Positions 34,909-43,592 of a DNA stretch of 54,516 nucleotides are shown piece by piece (position 1 is the stretch's first letter; each line of letters begins with the position of its first letter). Source of the stretch: Acidiferrimicrobium sp. IK (GTDB lineage Bacteria; Actinomycetota; Acidimicrobiia; Acidimicrobiales; Palsa-688). The position numbers were made by a program, and so were the translations under genes. Location of the stretch: positions 1-54,516 of the forward strand of contig NZ_JAIMCB010000022.1 in assembly GCF_025499425.1 (NCBI RefSeq). The letters run 5' to 3'. The notes under the pieces are model-generated. The model made no database searches and was not told the origin of the DNA. It saw nothing but the letters and a program-made list of their open reading frames with translations.

Positions 34909-36609
34909 TCAGGGGAACGGGCCGATCTCTCGACTGACCTCCGTCTCCGCTTCGGTCAGTACCCGGATGCGGTGCGCCAGCCAGATGGTGAACTGGTTTT
35001 CGGCTTGGCGGACGTCTACGCCCAGAAGCCGAGATGCCTTGTCCAGCTTGTAGAGCACCGTGTTGCGGTGCATGTACAGGTTGCGGGCTGCGGCGTTTAG
35101 GTTCCCGCCGCTCTCGATGTAGGCCATCAGTACCGCCTCGAGGTCCTCGCTCCGGTCTACCGCACCGAGTAGCGGAGCGAAGGTTTCCTCCGCGAAGGCT
35201 CGGCCGTCGGCCTCCTGGGCCACATGGGCCAGCACCGCGAATACCCTCAGGTCGCCATAGTTTGCCACGCCGTCGAAGCGCAGGCTACGAGCCACCTCCA
35301 AGGCCACCCGGGCCTCCCGGTAGCTGTTCATGATGCCGGGCACACCCTTGCCGGGCCTGCCCACGGCTACCGCCGCCTTGACGCCCGACTCCGCCCCTCC
35401 GAGCAGGTCGAGCAGCGCCTGGGCGAACTCGCCGGCCTCCTGCGCCGGGCTCGCCGCGGCTCGGGATCGGCCTGCCCGTGACACCTTGCGCACGACCACC
35501 AGCAAGTCGCCGAGCGGGGTCGCCATGGTCGTTTCGGGCCCGTCGGAAAGCTGCTGCACGGTGCGCACCACGCTGGCCGACCGGCTGAGGCCGGTGGTCG
35601 TGGCCGCGTCGAGCACGCCACGTGCCACCACCACTGCGTAAACCCCTTCCACGTCGAAGTGGTGGTGGGCGGCGCGATTGGACAGCTCGTGGGAGCTGGT
35701 GAACCGGCCGTGTAGCAGGGCATGAACGAAGTCTCCCCGGGCCCGCTCCTCGGACTCCTCGATGCTGCGCAGCCGCAGGATCTCGGAGCCGGTGATCATC
35801 ACCGCCTGCTCGGCCACCACCAGGTGCTGGGCGAGGTCGTGGCGGTGTGGGGGATGGTCGAACTCCACAATCACCACCCATCCGTACGTAGTGCCGCCCA
35901 GCACCATGGGGTCGACCACGACGCTGACCGTCTGCTGCTCCAGGTCCACCTCCAGGCACCGGGCGCCGACGTGAGTTCCGGGCGGTGCTGGCTCAGATGC
36001 CAACTGCTGGCGGAGCACTCGAATCAGTTCCTCGGGATCGGGCACTGCCGCTGCGCTCAACGACTCGTAGGCCAGCACCTCGAAGTTGATGCCGAGCAGG
36101 AACGCCGGGCAGTTCGACAGCCGGGAGATCCGCCGAGCCATGGCCGACAGGCCTGACCCCCGATAGAGGACGTCGGCCAACTCCCGGTGCACGCTCACGC
36201 CGTAGGCCATCGCATGGGCGTCCTGCGTCAGCCGCTTCTCTGCGACTAGCCGATTGACGGCTGCGAAACTCGTGCCAGGCGGCGCCATGATCACCGGTAG
36301 CGGCGGGGACTTCCCCACCTCCGGGGCCGCGCTCTGCTGGGCCGGGCCGGTCAGCACGACCAGCGCAGCGGCCCCCCCCTGGTGCAGCCGGTCCATCTGC
36401 TCGGCCGCCACTACCGGATCGGAGTCCAACAACTCCGCCTGGCCTACCACCACCACCCCCTTGAGCGCCGCTCCAGCGACGAGGGCATCGGAGAGGGGAA
36501 GGCTCCACTCCACTCGCGCCTCCCGGCTCTCTGGGCTGCCGCCGACCACAGCGGAGGCCCGCAGCAGTGGCTCCTCGAGCAGCGACGCCACCGTGAACGA
36601 GTGCTGCAT
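34909..36609 (-). CDS. PucR/CdaR-family transcriptional regulator
   Basis: 566 residues from ATG 36609 ('MQHSFTVASLLEEPLLRAS'). A longer frame exists, but its extra 73 residues are not protein-like. The N-terminal PucR domain, which senses ligand, spans about 1-130 ('WSLPLSDALVAGAALKGV'). A GGDEF-like CdaR domain lies in the middle, and the C-terminal HTH_30 domain reads 'YIESGGNLNAAARNLYMHRNTV', quoted for position, followed by 'YKLDKASRLLGVD'. PucR-type proteins activate or repress catabolic genes for purines, amino acids and other nitrogen compounds. The gene is divergent from the catabolic operon, with 190 bases between starts, so it most likely controls that operon in response to its substrate. 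No operator could be defined, though the intergenic region is the expected site. Confidence 0.85.
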   Translation of the reverse strand: MQHSFTVASLLEEPLLRASAVVGGSPESREARVEWSLPLSDALVAGAALKGVVVVGQAELLDSDPVVAAEQMDRLHQGGAAALVVLTGPAQQSAAPEVGKSPPLPVIMAPPGTSFAAVNRLVAEKRLTQDAHAMAYGVSVHRELADVLYRGSGLSAMARRISRLSNCPAFLLGINFEVLAYESLSAAAVPDPEELIRVLRQQLASEPAPPGTHVGARCLEVDLEQQTVSVVVDPMVLGGTTYGWVVIVEFDHPPHRHDLAQHLVVAEQAVMITGSEILRLRSIEESEERARGDFVHALLHGRFTSSHELSNRAAHHHFDVEGVYAVVVARGVLDAATTTGLSRSASVVRTVQQLSDGPETTMATPLGDLLVVVRKVSRAGRSRAAASPAQEAGEFAQALLDLLGGAESGVKAAVAVGRPGKGVPGIMNSYREARVALEVARSLRFDGVANYGDLRVFAVLAHVAQEADGRAFAEETFAPLLGAVDRSEDLEAVLMAYIESGGNLNAAARNLYMHRNTVLYKLDKASRLLGVDVRQAENQFTIWLAHRIRVLTEAETEVSREIGPFP

Positions 36610-36798
36610 CCCCGCCTCGCCCGGACTGTGGTGGACGCTCACGGCCGCAACCGGCTTCCCGGGTGCGTCGGCTGACCGTCTGTGACAACTGCCAGAGATG
36701 GAACCCCAAAGTTGTGCACGTCGACCATTGTAGCTGCTGAGGATGACCCTTAGATTGCGCTCGACGTCACTAAAGAATCGTCCCTGAGGAGGCATTTG
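36610..36798. promoter_or_regulatory. Divergent promoter region of the catabolic locus
   Basis: This 189-base gap separates the regulator from the first catabolic gene and must contain both promoters. It is less GC-rich than neighbouring coding DNA. A strong GAGGAGG ribosome binding site stands just before ATG 36799. No convincing palindrome or -35/-10 pair was identified. Confidence 0.5.
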
Positions 36799-37515
36799 AT
36801 GTCCATCACCATTACCCCCCCGGCGCAAGAGGAGAAGACCCCCTTCCGCCTGCAGTTAGAGGCTGCGGTGGCCGGTAAGCACTCTCAGGCATCGCCTTTT
36901 TCAGTGGCATGGTCGGAGGGGCGCCTGCAGAAGGATCATTTCGCGTTCTGGGTGGCACAGCACCTCCACTACGTGGGGCATTTTTCGGAATGGCTGGGAG
37001 CCATGTTCGCCGACTGTCCGCACAAGGACGCCCGTGATTTCCTCCTTCAGAACATGTGGGAAGAGGAGATGGGCACCCCTCACACTGAGCTTCTTATCCA
37101 CTTCGGTGAGGCTTGCGGCTGGACCCGGGATCAGATCCTGTCCACTCCGGCTCTGCCTACCACCAATGGTCTGCGCTACTGGTGCGAGACACTGGCCAAG
37201 TCCCACGACTTCGTCGGTGCATCGGCCGCGCTGATCGTGGGCCTGGAGTCCCAGACGCCGGGCATCTACATCCGCCAGCTGCCGCCGCTGCGCGAGAAGT
37301 ACGGGTTCACCACCGATGAGACCATCTTCTTCGACGTACACATCTCCTCCGACGTGGTTCACGGCGAGCGCGGCTACCAGATCGTGGAGAAGTACGCCGA
37401 CACCCCCGCCGAGAAACAGCGCTGCTTGGACCTAGTCCACCAGGCCACCGAAATGCGCTGGATGTACATGGACGGCCTGCACCGGGAGCTGGTCCGCCGT
37501 TACGGCGAGGTCTGA
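36799..37515 (+). CDS. Heme-oxygenase-like diiron oxidase (HDO, CADD/PqqC-TenA-like)
   Basis: 238 residues from ATG 36799, preceded by GAGGAGG. The protein has the all-helical TenA/PqqC fold pattern. It also carries the full metal set of the HDO superfamily: Glu88 and His95 ('WEEEMGTPHTELL', E-x6-H), Glu150 ('IVGLESQTPGIY') and His181, Asp185, His188 ('VHISSDVVHGE', H-x3-D-x2-H). The spacing closely follows that of chlamydial CADD. HDO enzymes use a dinuclear Fe (or Mn/Fe) centre and O2 for oxidations, C-C cleavage or decarboxylation (CADD, UndA, BesC, SznF). Thiaminase TenA and PqqC lack this ligand set. It is first in the catabolic operon and is followed by a TPP lyase, so it probably performs the opening oxidation. 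The substrate is unknown. Confidence 0.8.
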   Translation: MSITITPPAQEEKTPFRLQLEAAVAGKHSQASPFSVAWSEGRLQKDHFAFWVAQHLHYVGHFSEWLGAMFADCPHKDARDFLLQNMWEEEMGTPHTELLIHFGEACGWTRDQILSTPALPTTNGLRYWCETLAKSHDFVGASAALIVGLESQTPGIYIRQLPPLREKYGFTTDETIFFDVHISSDVVHGERGYQIVEKYADTPAEKQRCLDLVHQATEMRWMYMDGLHRELVRRYGEV

Positions 37516-37565
37516 GCCAGCCCGCACATACGTCCAAGACCAGTTCGAGAAGAGGGGAGTTCGGG

Positions 37566-39281
37566 ATGGCATCAGAAGGCCAAGGCGAGGTAGGGGGGAG
37601 GGAGTCCGAACCGGTCGATGCCCCGGTATCTGGAGGCCATCTACTGGCCCGGGCCCTCCGTAGCGAGGGTGTCGACACAATCTTCACCCTGTGCGGTGGC
37701 CACATCTCCGACGTCTATGACGGCTGTCTGGACGAGGGCATCCGCATCATCGACGTGCGCCACGAGCAGGTCGCAGCCCATGCCGCCGACGGCTACGCCC
37801 GCATGACCGGACAGCTTGGCTGCGCGGTGGTCACGGCCGGGCCGGGCACCACCAATGCAGTGACCGGGGTAGCCAATGCGCTGCGGGCCGAGAGCCCCAT
37901 GTTGCTAGTGGGGGGCCAGGCCGCCCTCAGCCAGCACCGCATGGGCGGTCTGCAGGACTTGGCGCACGTGGAAATGATGCGACCCATCACCAAGTTCGCT
38001 TCCACGGTGCCCGACACCACTCGGGTGGCCGATTTTGTGACCATGGCTGCTCGGGAGGCCTTCGCCGGGGCGTGTGGTCCCTCGTACCTGGAGATTCCTC
38101 GCGACATCCTTGACCGCAAGGTGTCCCTCTCCGCGGCCCGCGTTCCTGTCGCTGGCAAGAGTCGGGCGTCTACGCGCTCGGTTGGAGATCCCGACGACAT
38201 TGCCCGGCTGGCTCAGCTGCTGCAGGAGGCAGAGCGGCCGTGCGTGCTGTTCGGCCAGCAGGTGTGGACCTGCCGTGCCACCGATGCGGCACTCGAGTTC
38301 GCCGACTCCCTTCAGATTCCGGTGTACATGAACGGAGCGGCCCGGGGCACGCTGCCCCCCGGCCACCCGCTGCATTTCCAGCTGACCCGCCGAGCCGCCT
38401 TCACCGAGGCTGATCTGGTGGTGGTGGTCGGCACCCCGTTCGATTTCCGGCTTCGTTACGGGGCCAGCATTAAGGCCCCCACCGTGGTTCAGGTCGACAT
38501 GGGGTTCACCACCGTCGGCCGCAACCGCGACGTGGATCTGGGCATGGTCGGGGATGTCGGTGCGATCTTGAGTGCTGTCACCGCCGCCGCCGGCCCGCTG
38601 AGCGCCTCCCAGAAGGACACCCGCAACCGCTGGATCGAGCGGCTGCGCGGCCAGGAACGCCAGCTGGTGGAGCGCCGCCTACCTGAGCTGCGGAACGATC
38701 AGACCCCCATCCACCCCTACCGGCTGGCTTACGAGATCGACCGGTTCCTGACCGAAGAGTCGATATTCGTCGGTGACGGCGGCGACGTGGTCACCTTCGC
38801 AGGCAACGTCATCCAACCCAAGTCGCCGGGCGCCTGGATGGATCCCGGTCCGCTCGGGACCCTCGGGGTCGGGACCGGCTTCGCTATGGCCGCCAAGCTG
38901 GCCTACCCCCACCGGGAGGTGGTCGCCCTCTTCGGTGACGGCTCGTTCGCCATGACTGCCTTCGACATCCAGACCGCCGTCCGTTTCGACCTCCCCTACA
39001 TAGCAATCGTCGGTAACAACTCGTACATGAACCAAATTCGCTGCGGGCAAATCCAGAAATATGGACCGGAGCGGGGAGCAGTTGCCAACTACCTGGGCGA
39101 CGTTCACTTCGAGAAGTTTGCCGACATGCTCGGCATCCACGGGGAGGCAGTGCGCCGCCCGGAGGACCTGGCCCCAGCGCTGGAACGGGCCCGCCGATCG
39201 GGAACCTGCGCGGTGATCAACGTGTGGCTGGATCCCGACGCTTACGCCCCCGGCACGCAGAACCAGACCATGTACAAGTGA
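37566..39281 (+). CDS. TPP-dependent lyase/decarboxylase (acetolactate-synthase fold)
   Basis: 571 residues from ATG 37566 with a GAGAAGAGGGGAG leader. The catalytic Glu67 lies in 'VRHEQVAAHAADGYAR'. The N-terminal PYR domain ('GPGTTNAVTGVANAL'), central domain and C-terminal PP domain are complete. The metal/TPP motif is GDGSF (from Gly457) to NN (484-485). The C-terminus 'PGTQNQTMYK' is reminiscent of 2-hydroxyacyl-CoA lyases and related enzymes. The family includes acetolactate synthase, oxalyl-CoA decarboxylase and 2-hydroxyacyl-CoA lyase. The next gene is a formyl-CoA transferase of the Frc type, so a CoA-thioester substrate (oxalyl-CoA or a 2-hydroxyacyl-CoA) giving formyl-CoA is the most natural reading. 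It is not a convincing classical Oxc by eye. Distance to the preceding gene is 50 bases; the stop lies 14 bases before the chosen start of the next gene. Confidence 0.82.
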   Translation: MASEGQGEVGGRESEPVDAPVSGGHLLARALRSEGVDTIFTLCGGHISDVYDGCLDEGIRIIDVRHEQVAAHAADGYARMTGQLGCAVVTAGPGTTNAVTGVANALRAESPMLLVGGQAALSQHRMGGLQDLAHVEMMRPITKFASTVPDTTRVADFVTMAAREAFAGACGPSYLEIPRDILDRKVSLSAARVPVAGKSRASTRSVGDPDDIARLAQLLQEAERPCVLFGQQVWTCRATDAALEFADSLQIPVYMNGAARGTLPPGHPLHFQLTRRAAFTEADLVVVVGTPFDFRLRYGASIKAPTVVQVDMGFTTVGRNRDVDLGMVGDVGAILSAVTAAAGPLSASQKDTRNRWIERLRGQERQLVERRLPELRNDQTPIHPYRLAYEIDRFLTEESIFVGDGGDVVTFAGNVIQPKSPGAWMDPGPLGTLGVGTGFAMAAKLAYPHREVVALFGDGSFAMTAFDIQTAVRFDLPYIAIVGNNSYMNQIRCGQIQKYGPERGAVANYLGDVHFEKFADMLGIHGEAVRRPEDLAPALERARRSGTCAVINVWLDPDAYAPGTQNQTMYK

Positions 39282-39295
39282 CCGAAGGGACAATC

Positions 39296-40594
39296 TTGAG
39301 CGACATCCAAGCTCCGCTCGCTTCGGACGACGTGCTTTCCAGGTGCGCGGACGATCGTGACAGCCGAGCGCTTGAAGGTATCCGAATCGTCGACATGACC
39401 CATGTCCAGTCCGGGCCCTCCTGCACCCAGCTCCTGGCCTGGCTAGGAGCCGACGTATGGAAGGTGGAGGTCCCTGGCCGGGGCGACATCACCCGCCAAC
39501 AGCTGCGGGACGTCGACGGCGTGGACAGTCTCTACTTCACGATGCTCAACTCCAACAAGCGATCGATCACCATCAACTTGAAGTCCGAGGACGGGCGGGC
39601 CCTCCTGCACGACCTGCTGGCCCAGGCGGACGTGCTAGTAGAGAATTTCGGTCCCGGGGTCCTCGACCGCCTCGGCTTCAGCTGGGAAGACTTGCACCGG
39701 CGCCATCCCCGGCTGGTGTACGCCTCGGTAAAGGGCTTCGGCTCGGGCCGCTTCGTCGATGCCAAGGCCTACGAGCCCATCGCTCAAGCCATGGGCGGCT
39801 CCATGAGCACCACCGGCGACCCCGACGGAGTGCCGACGGTGACCGCCGCCCAGATCGGTGACTCCGGGACCGGGGTGCATCTGGCCGCAGCTATCATGGC
39901 AGCCCTCCTGCAGCGCGAGATGCACACCGGGCGGGGCCAGCGGGTGCTGTGCGCCATGCAGGACTCGGTGCTCAACCTGTGCCGCGTGAAGTTGCGCGAC
40001 CAACAGCGCCTCGAGTCAGGTCCGCTGAACGAGTACCCCGTGCAGAGCACCACCGGTGCCGTGCCCCGCTCGGGTAACGCATCCGGCGGCGGCCACCCCG
40101 GCGCGGCGCTGCGCTGCGCCCCCGGCGGCCCCAACGACTTCGTGTACCTGATTCTCCAACCCCAGATTTGGACCTCGCTGTGTGAGGAGATGGGCCGGCC
40201 GGACCTGATCGACGACCCCGGCTTCGCTACCCCAGCGGCCCGTCTGGACCACCTCCCAGAGGTATTTGCCACCATCGAGGAATGGACCTCCACTCTCACC
40301 AAGTTCGAGGTCTACGAGCGTTGCAACGCTATCGACGCGCCGTGCGGGCCGGTGCTCGATACCTCCGAGCTGATCAGCGACGAGGCCCTCCGGGGGCGGC
40401 AGATGGTGGCCGCCATCAAACACCCCGAGCGGGGCGAGTACCTGACCGTCGGCTGCCCGCTGCAGCTCTCGGACTCCCCGGTGGAATACCGCTCCGCCCC
40501 CCTTCTCGGCGAGCACACCTCGGAGATCCTGCGTGACATGCTCGGCCTGGACGAGGAGCGCATCGCCGACCTTCAGAAGGCGGGGGCCATCTGA
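39296..40594 (+). CDS. frc: Formyl-CoA transferase-like class III CoA transferase
   Basis: 432 residues. TTG 39296 is chosen because AAGGGA stands six bases before it; GTG 39278, overlapping the previous stop by three bases (GTGA), is an alternative. The protein is strikingly like formyl-CoA:oxalate CoA-transferase: 'HVQSGPSCTQLLAWLGADVW', 'TRQQLRDVDG', 'YFTMLNSNKRSI', 'LNLCRVKLRDQQRL', 'YLTVGCPLQLS' and 'APLLGEHT'. The catalytic Asp189 ('QIGDSGTG') corresponds to Asp169 of Escherichia coli Frc. It forms acyl-aspartyl intermediates and moves CoA from formyl-CoA (or another donor) to a carboxylate such as oxalate. The pairing with a TPP lyase suggests the cycle substrate acid to CoA ester to formyl-CoA. 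Several CaiB/BaiF members use other acids, so the acceptor is open. Its stop overlaps the next start by one base. Confidence 0.85.
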   Translation: MSDIQAPLASDDVLSRCADDRDSRALEGIRIVDMTHVQSGPSCTQLLAWLGADVWKVEVPGRGDITRQQLRDVDGVDSLYFTMLNSNKRSITINLKSEDGRALLHDLLAQADVLVENFGPGVLDRLGFSWEDLHRRHPRLVYASVKGFGSGRFVDAKAYEPIAQAMGGSMSTTGDPDGVPTVTAAQIGDSGTGVHLAAAIMAALLQREMHTGRGQRVLCAMQDSVLNLCRVKLRDQQRLESGPLNEYPVQSTTGAVPRSGNASGGGHPGAALRCAPGGPNDFVYLILQPQIWTSLCEEMGRPDLIDDPGFATPAARLDHLPEVFATIEEWTSTLTKFEVYERCNAIDAPCGPVLDTSELISDEALRGRQMVAAIKHPERGEYLTVGCPLQLSDSPVEYRSAPLLGEHTSEILRDMLGLDEERIADLQKAGAI

Positions 40595-42096
40595 TGGTCG
40601 TCGCCCAGTCCCCTCTGCCGGCCGCCGGCCCTCCAGATACCGTCCGGCTGCCGACTCTTAAGTTGCTCATCGGCGGCGAGTGGCGCGAGTCGGTTTCGGG
40701 GGCCAGCTACGCGACCATCAATCCGGCCACCGAGGAGGTCATCGCCGAGCTGCCCGAACCCGACGGGCGCGACATCGACCTCGCCGTGCTGGCCGCCCGC
40801 TCCGCCTTCGAGGACGGCCCGTGGCCGAAGATGCAGGCGTCCGAGCGGGGCAAGATGTTGCGCTGCCTGGTCGACTTGCTCCGAACCCACGAGGAAGAGC
40901 TGGTCCACCTTGAGTCTCTCGATGCCGGCAAGCCTCTGGCCGCGGTGCGCCGCCAGGACATGCCCACCGTCATCGACTGCCTGGACTACTACGCCGGGTG
41001 GTGCGACAAGATCACCGGCGAGGTGGTCCCGGTCCGCCCCGACGCCCTCACGTACGTCAAGCGGGTGCCGGTCGGAGTGGTGGCCGGAATCGTCCCGTGG
41101 AACTTCCCGCTCATGAACGCCATGTGGAAGATTGCCCCGGCCCTGGCCTGCGGGTGCGTGATGGTCATGAAGCCGGCAGCCGAGACACCCCTCTCGGCGC
41201 TGCGATTGGGAGAGCTCGCTTTGGAGGCCGGCCTCCCCCCCGGGGTGCTCAACATCCTGCCAGGGCCCGGTCCTGGAGCTGGCATGGCGCTGATCACCCA
41301 CCCGGGCATCGACAAGATCACCTTCACGGGATCCCCCGGCGTCGGGAAGCTGATCATGGAAAAAGCAGCGCCCAATGTCCCCCGTATCACTCTGGAACTG
41401 GGCGGAAAATCGCCGAATGTGGTCTTCGACGACGCAGATCTGGACTCGGCCGTTAAGGCGGCCGTCGCCGGGGTGTTCTTCAATAGCGGCCAGGTCTGCT
41501 CGGCCGGCACCCGGGTGCTGGTCCACGAGCGCATCGCTGAGGAGTTCACCGACCGGTTGGTTGAACGGTCCGCCAACCTGCGCGTGGGGGAACCGACCGC
41601 CGCAGACACCTACCTGGGCCCGCTGATCTCCCAGCGCCAGATGGACCGGGTGCTTTCATATGTCGAGCAGGGCATCGACGAGGGTGCCGTGCTGCGCACC
41701 GGCGGTCAGCGCCTAGAGGGCCCCGGCTACTACATGGCACCAACCGTGTTCTCCGGCGTGGATAACCGGATGGTCGTCGGCCGGGAGGAGATCTTCGGTC
41801 CGGTGGTTTCAGTCATGCGGTTCTCCTCCGAGGAGGAGGCAGTGGCGATGGCCAACGACTCGCCCTACACGCTGGCCGCCGCGGTGTGGACCAACGACCT
41901 GGCCCGGGCCCACACGGTCGCCGACCGGATCCGGGCCGGCACCGTCTGGGTCAACACCTATGGCCACACCGACAATCGCCTCCCGTGGGGGGGACTGGGC
42001 GGCGACTCGGGCGTCGGCCGCGACCTGGGTTCCAGCGCCATCGAGAATTTCACCGACCGGAGGACGATTTGGGTAAACCTGAAGCGCAGGGGTTGA
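40594..42096 (+). CDS. NAD(P)-dependent aldehyde dehydrogenase 1
   Basis: 500 residues, ATG overlapping the previous stop (TGATG). A complete ALDH superfamily enzyme: cofactor motif 'IVPWNFPLMNAMWK', 'FTGSPGVGKLIM', catalytic Glu268 in 'LELGGKSPN' and Cys302 in 'GQVCSAGTRV', 'EEIFGPVVSV' and 'NTYGHTDNRLPWGG' near the end. The positions equal the classical numbering. The sequence resembles betaine-aldehyde and gamma-glutamyl-aminobutyraldehyde dehydrogenases. It would oxidise an aldehyde released by the TPP lyase or the HDO to the acid. Together with a second ALDH in the same operon it implies two distinct aldehyde intermediates, or a dialdehyde or terminal functional group. The substrate cannot be fixed from sequence. 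Confidence 0.88.
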   Translation: MVVAQSPLPAAGPPDTVRLPTLKLLIGGEWRESVSGASYATINPATEEVIAELPEPDGRDIDLAVLAARSAFEDGPWPKMQASERGKMLRCLVDLLRTHEEELVHLESLDAGKPLAAVRRQDMPTVIDCLDYYAGWCDKITGEVVPVRPDALTYVKRVPVGVVAGIVPWNFPLMNAMWKIAPALACGCVMVMKPAAETPLSALRLGELALEAGLPPGVLNILPGPGPGAGMALITHPGIDKITFTGSPGVGKLIMEKAAPNVPRITLELGGKSPNVVFDDADLDSAVKAAVAGVFFNSGQVCSAGTRVLVHERIAEEFTDRLVERSANLRVGEPTAADTYLGPLISQRQMDRVLSYVEQGIDEGAVLRTGGQRLEGPGYYMAPTVFSGVDNRMVVGREEIFGPVVSVMRFSSEEEAVAMANDSPYTLAAAVWTNDLARAHTVADRIRAGTVWVNTYGHTDNRLPWGGLGGDSGVGRDLGSSAIENFTDRRTIWVNLKRRG

Positions 42097-42134
42097 TTGA
42101 CGGCCGCCAGGACGCGTCCCTGGGATGGGCCCGG

Positions 42135-43592
42135 ATGCGGGCCGTGGTGGCCGAGCAGTGCACCGGGCGCAGCCCCCACGGGGTGGTGGCCGCCGCCGCG
42201 CCATTGGCCGCCGCCCTCGGGGCCCAGTGCCTCAGGGACGGCGGCAACGTGTTCGACGCGGTGACCGTCGCTGCCTTGGCCGAGACCGTACTGCTGCCGC
42301 CCAAATGCGGACTGGGAGGGGACCTGGTAGCCCTGGTGGTGCGGGACGGCCAATCCCGGCCCGAGGCCCTGATCGCCGTCGGGGGCGCACCCCGCCGTCT
42401 GGCCGCGTTGGCCGCCGCCGGCCGGATGACGGTGGATGGGCCCACGTCGGTTGGGGTCCCGGCCGCCGCGGCTGGCTACGCTGCGCTATCTGAGCTGGGG
42501 GTGTTCGACCGCTCTCGGCATGCCGAGGGGGCCATTCGTGCCGCCACCACCGGGTTCGCCTGGTCCAAGGTATGCACCCTGCTGACGACGCTGTCCACCT
42601 CGCTGCTGACCGCCCAGAACCCGGCTGGCACCGTCTACCTCCCTGGCGGATCGCCCATCGCGTCAGGCGCGGTCACCCGCCTTCCAGGACTGGCGAAGGT
42701 TCTCGACGAGTGGGTGGTCCGCGGTGCCGGCCTGATGACCGGCCCGGTGGGGCGGGCCGTTGTGGACGCGGTGCAGTCCCGGGCCGGGGTGCTCGAGATG
42801 GACGACCTGGCCGACTACGGGGGCGCTGTCTGGAAGGCTTGTGATGAGAGCCGGGTCGGCGGCCATCGAGTGTGGACAACCCCGGCCCCTACTCACGGAC
42901 CGGTCCTCCTCGACGCATTGGGCGGACTCGGTGACCTTGGGTCCCTGACCGCCGCCCGCACCTACCGGTCGGTGGTCGGCGCGGTGGAGCGATTCCGTAT
43001 ACGGAACGGCGAGTCGGTGGCCGATGGGGGCACGTCGATCGTAAGCGGCGTAGATCGGCACGGGAACATGGCGGTGGTCATTCACTCCAACTCCTTCCCC
43101 CGCTTCGGTAGCGGCCTCGTGGTCGACGGGCTGGACCTGATATTGGCCAACCGAGCTGGGCGGGGCTTCTCCAGTCGGGTCGGCTCCCGAAACTTCCCAG
43201 AGGCCGGCCGCCGACCGTCGACCACCCTGCACGCGTGGGCCGTGGCGAGGGAGGGCTCGCCTGCGGTGGCGGTAGGCGGCACCCCGGGCGGGATCAACCA
43301 GGTGCCTTGGAACACCCAGTTGATGGCTGATCTGATCCGCTCCGAAACCTGGCCGTCCGATGCTGTGGTCACGCCCCGTTGGGAACTCATGCCCAGCCAC
43401 GCCGGTATCCGGGTGGAGGAAGACTTCAGTCCCCACGACGTCGTTGCCTTGGCGGTGGAGGAGCCCCGGTTGGAGTGGGCCGGCCCACTTGGGCTCCGGA
43501 GCGCCCAACAGGTGGTCGTCCGAGGCGACGCCTGCGGGTCCATGATCGCCTCCGCGGATCCCCGCACTGTAGGAGCGGTGGTGCCGGCGTGA
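42135..43592 (+). CDS. Gamma-glutamyltransferase-like Ntn hydrolase
   Basis: 485 residues from ATG 42135; TTG 42093, overlapping the ALDH stop, is possible. 'SPHGVVAAAAPLAAALGAQCLRDGGN', quoted for position, then 'DAVTVAALAETVLLPPKCGLGGD', are the GGT large-subunit start. The small-subunit region follows with 'RHGNMAVVIHSNSFPRFGSG', 'STTLHAW' and 'VGGTPGGINQVPWN'. The expected nucleophile is Thr300 in 'ADGGTSIVS'. GGT normally has Thr-(Thr/Ser)-His at this point, so His is replaced by Ile here, and the protein is shorter than the usual 550-580. It has no signal peptide, so it is cytoplasmic. Candidate roles are hydrolysis of a gamma-glutamyl or other amide intermediate. The stop overlaps the RidA start (GTGA). 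The fold is clear; activity uncertain. Confidence 0.75.
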   Translation: MRAVVAEQCTGRSPHGVVAAAAPLAAALGAQCLRDGGNVFDAVTVAALAETVLLPPKCGLGGDLVALVVRDGQSRPEALIAVGGAPRRLAALAAAGRMTVDGPTSVGVPAAAAGYAALSELGVFDRSRHAEGAIRAATTGFAWSKVCTLLTTLSTSLLTAQNPAGTVYLPGGSPIASGAVTRLPGLAKVLDEWVVRGAGLMTGPVGRAVVDAVQSRAGVLEMDDLADYGGAVWKACDESRVGGHRVWTTPAPTHGPVLLDALGGLGDLGSLTAARTYRSVVGAVERFRIRNGESVADGGTSIVSGVDRHGNMAVVIHSNSFPRFGSGLVVDGLDLILANRAGRGFSSRVGSRNFPEAGRRPSTTLHAWAVAREGSPAVAVGGTPGGINQVPWNTQLMADLIRSETWPSDAVVTPRWELMPSHAGIRVEEDFSPHDVVALAVEEPRLEWAGPLGLRSAQQVVVRGDACGSMIASADPRTVGAVVPA

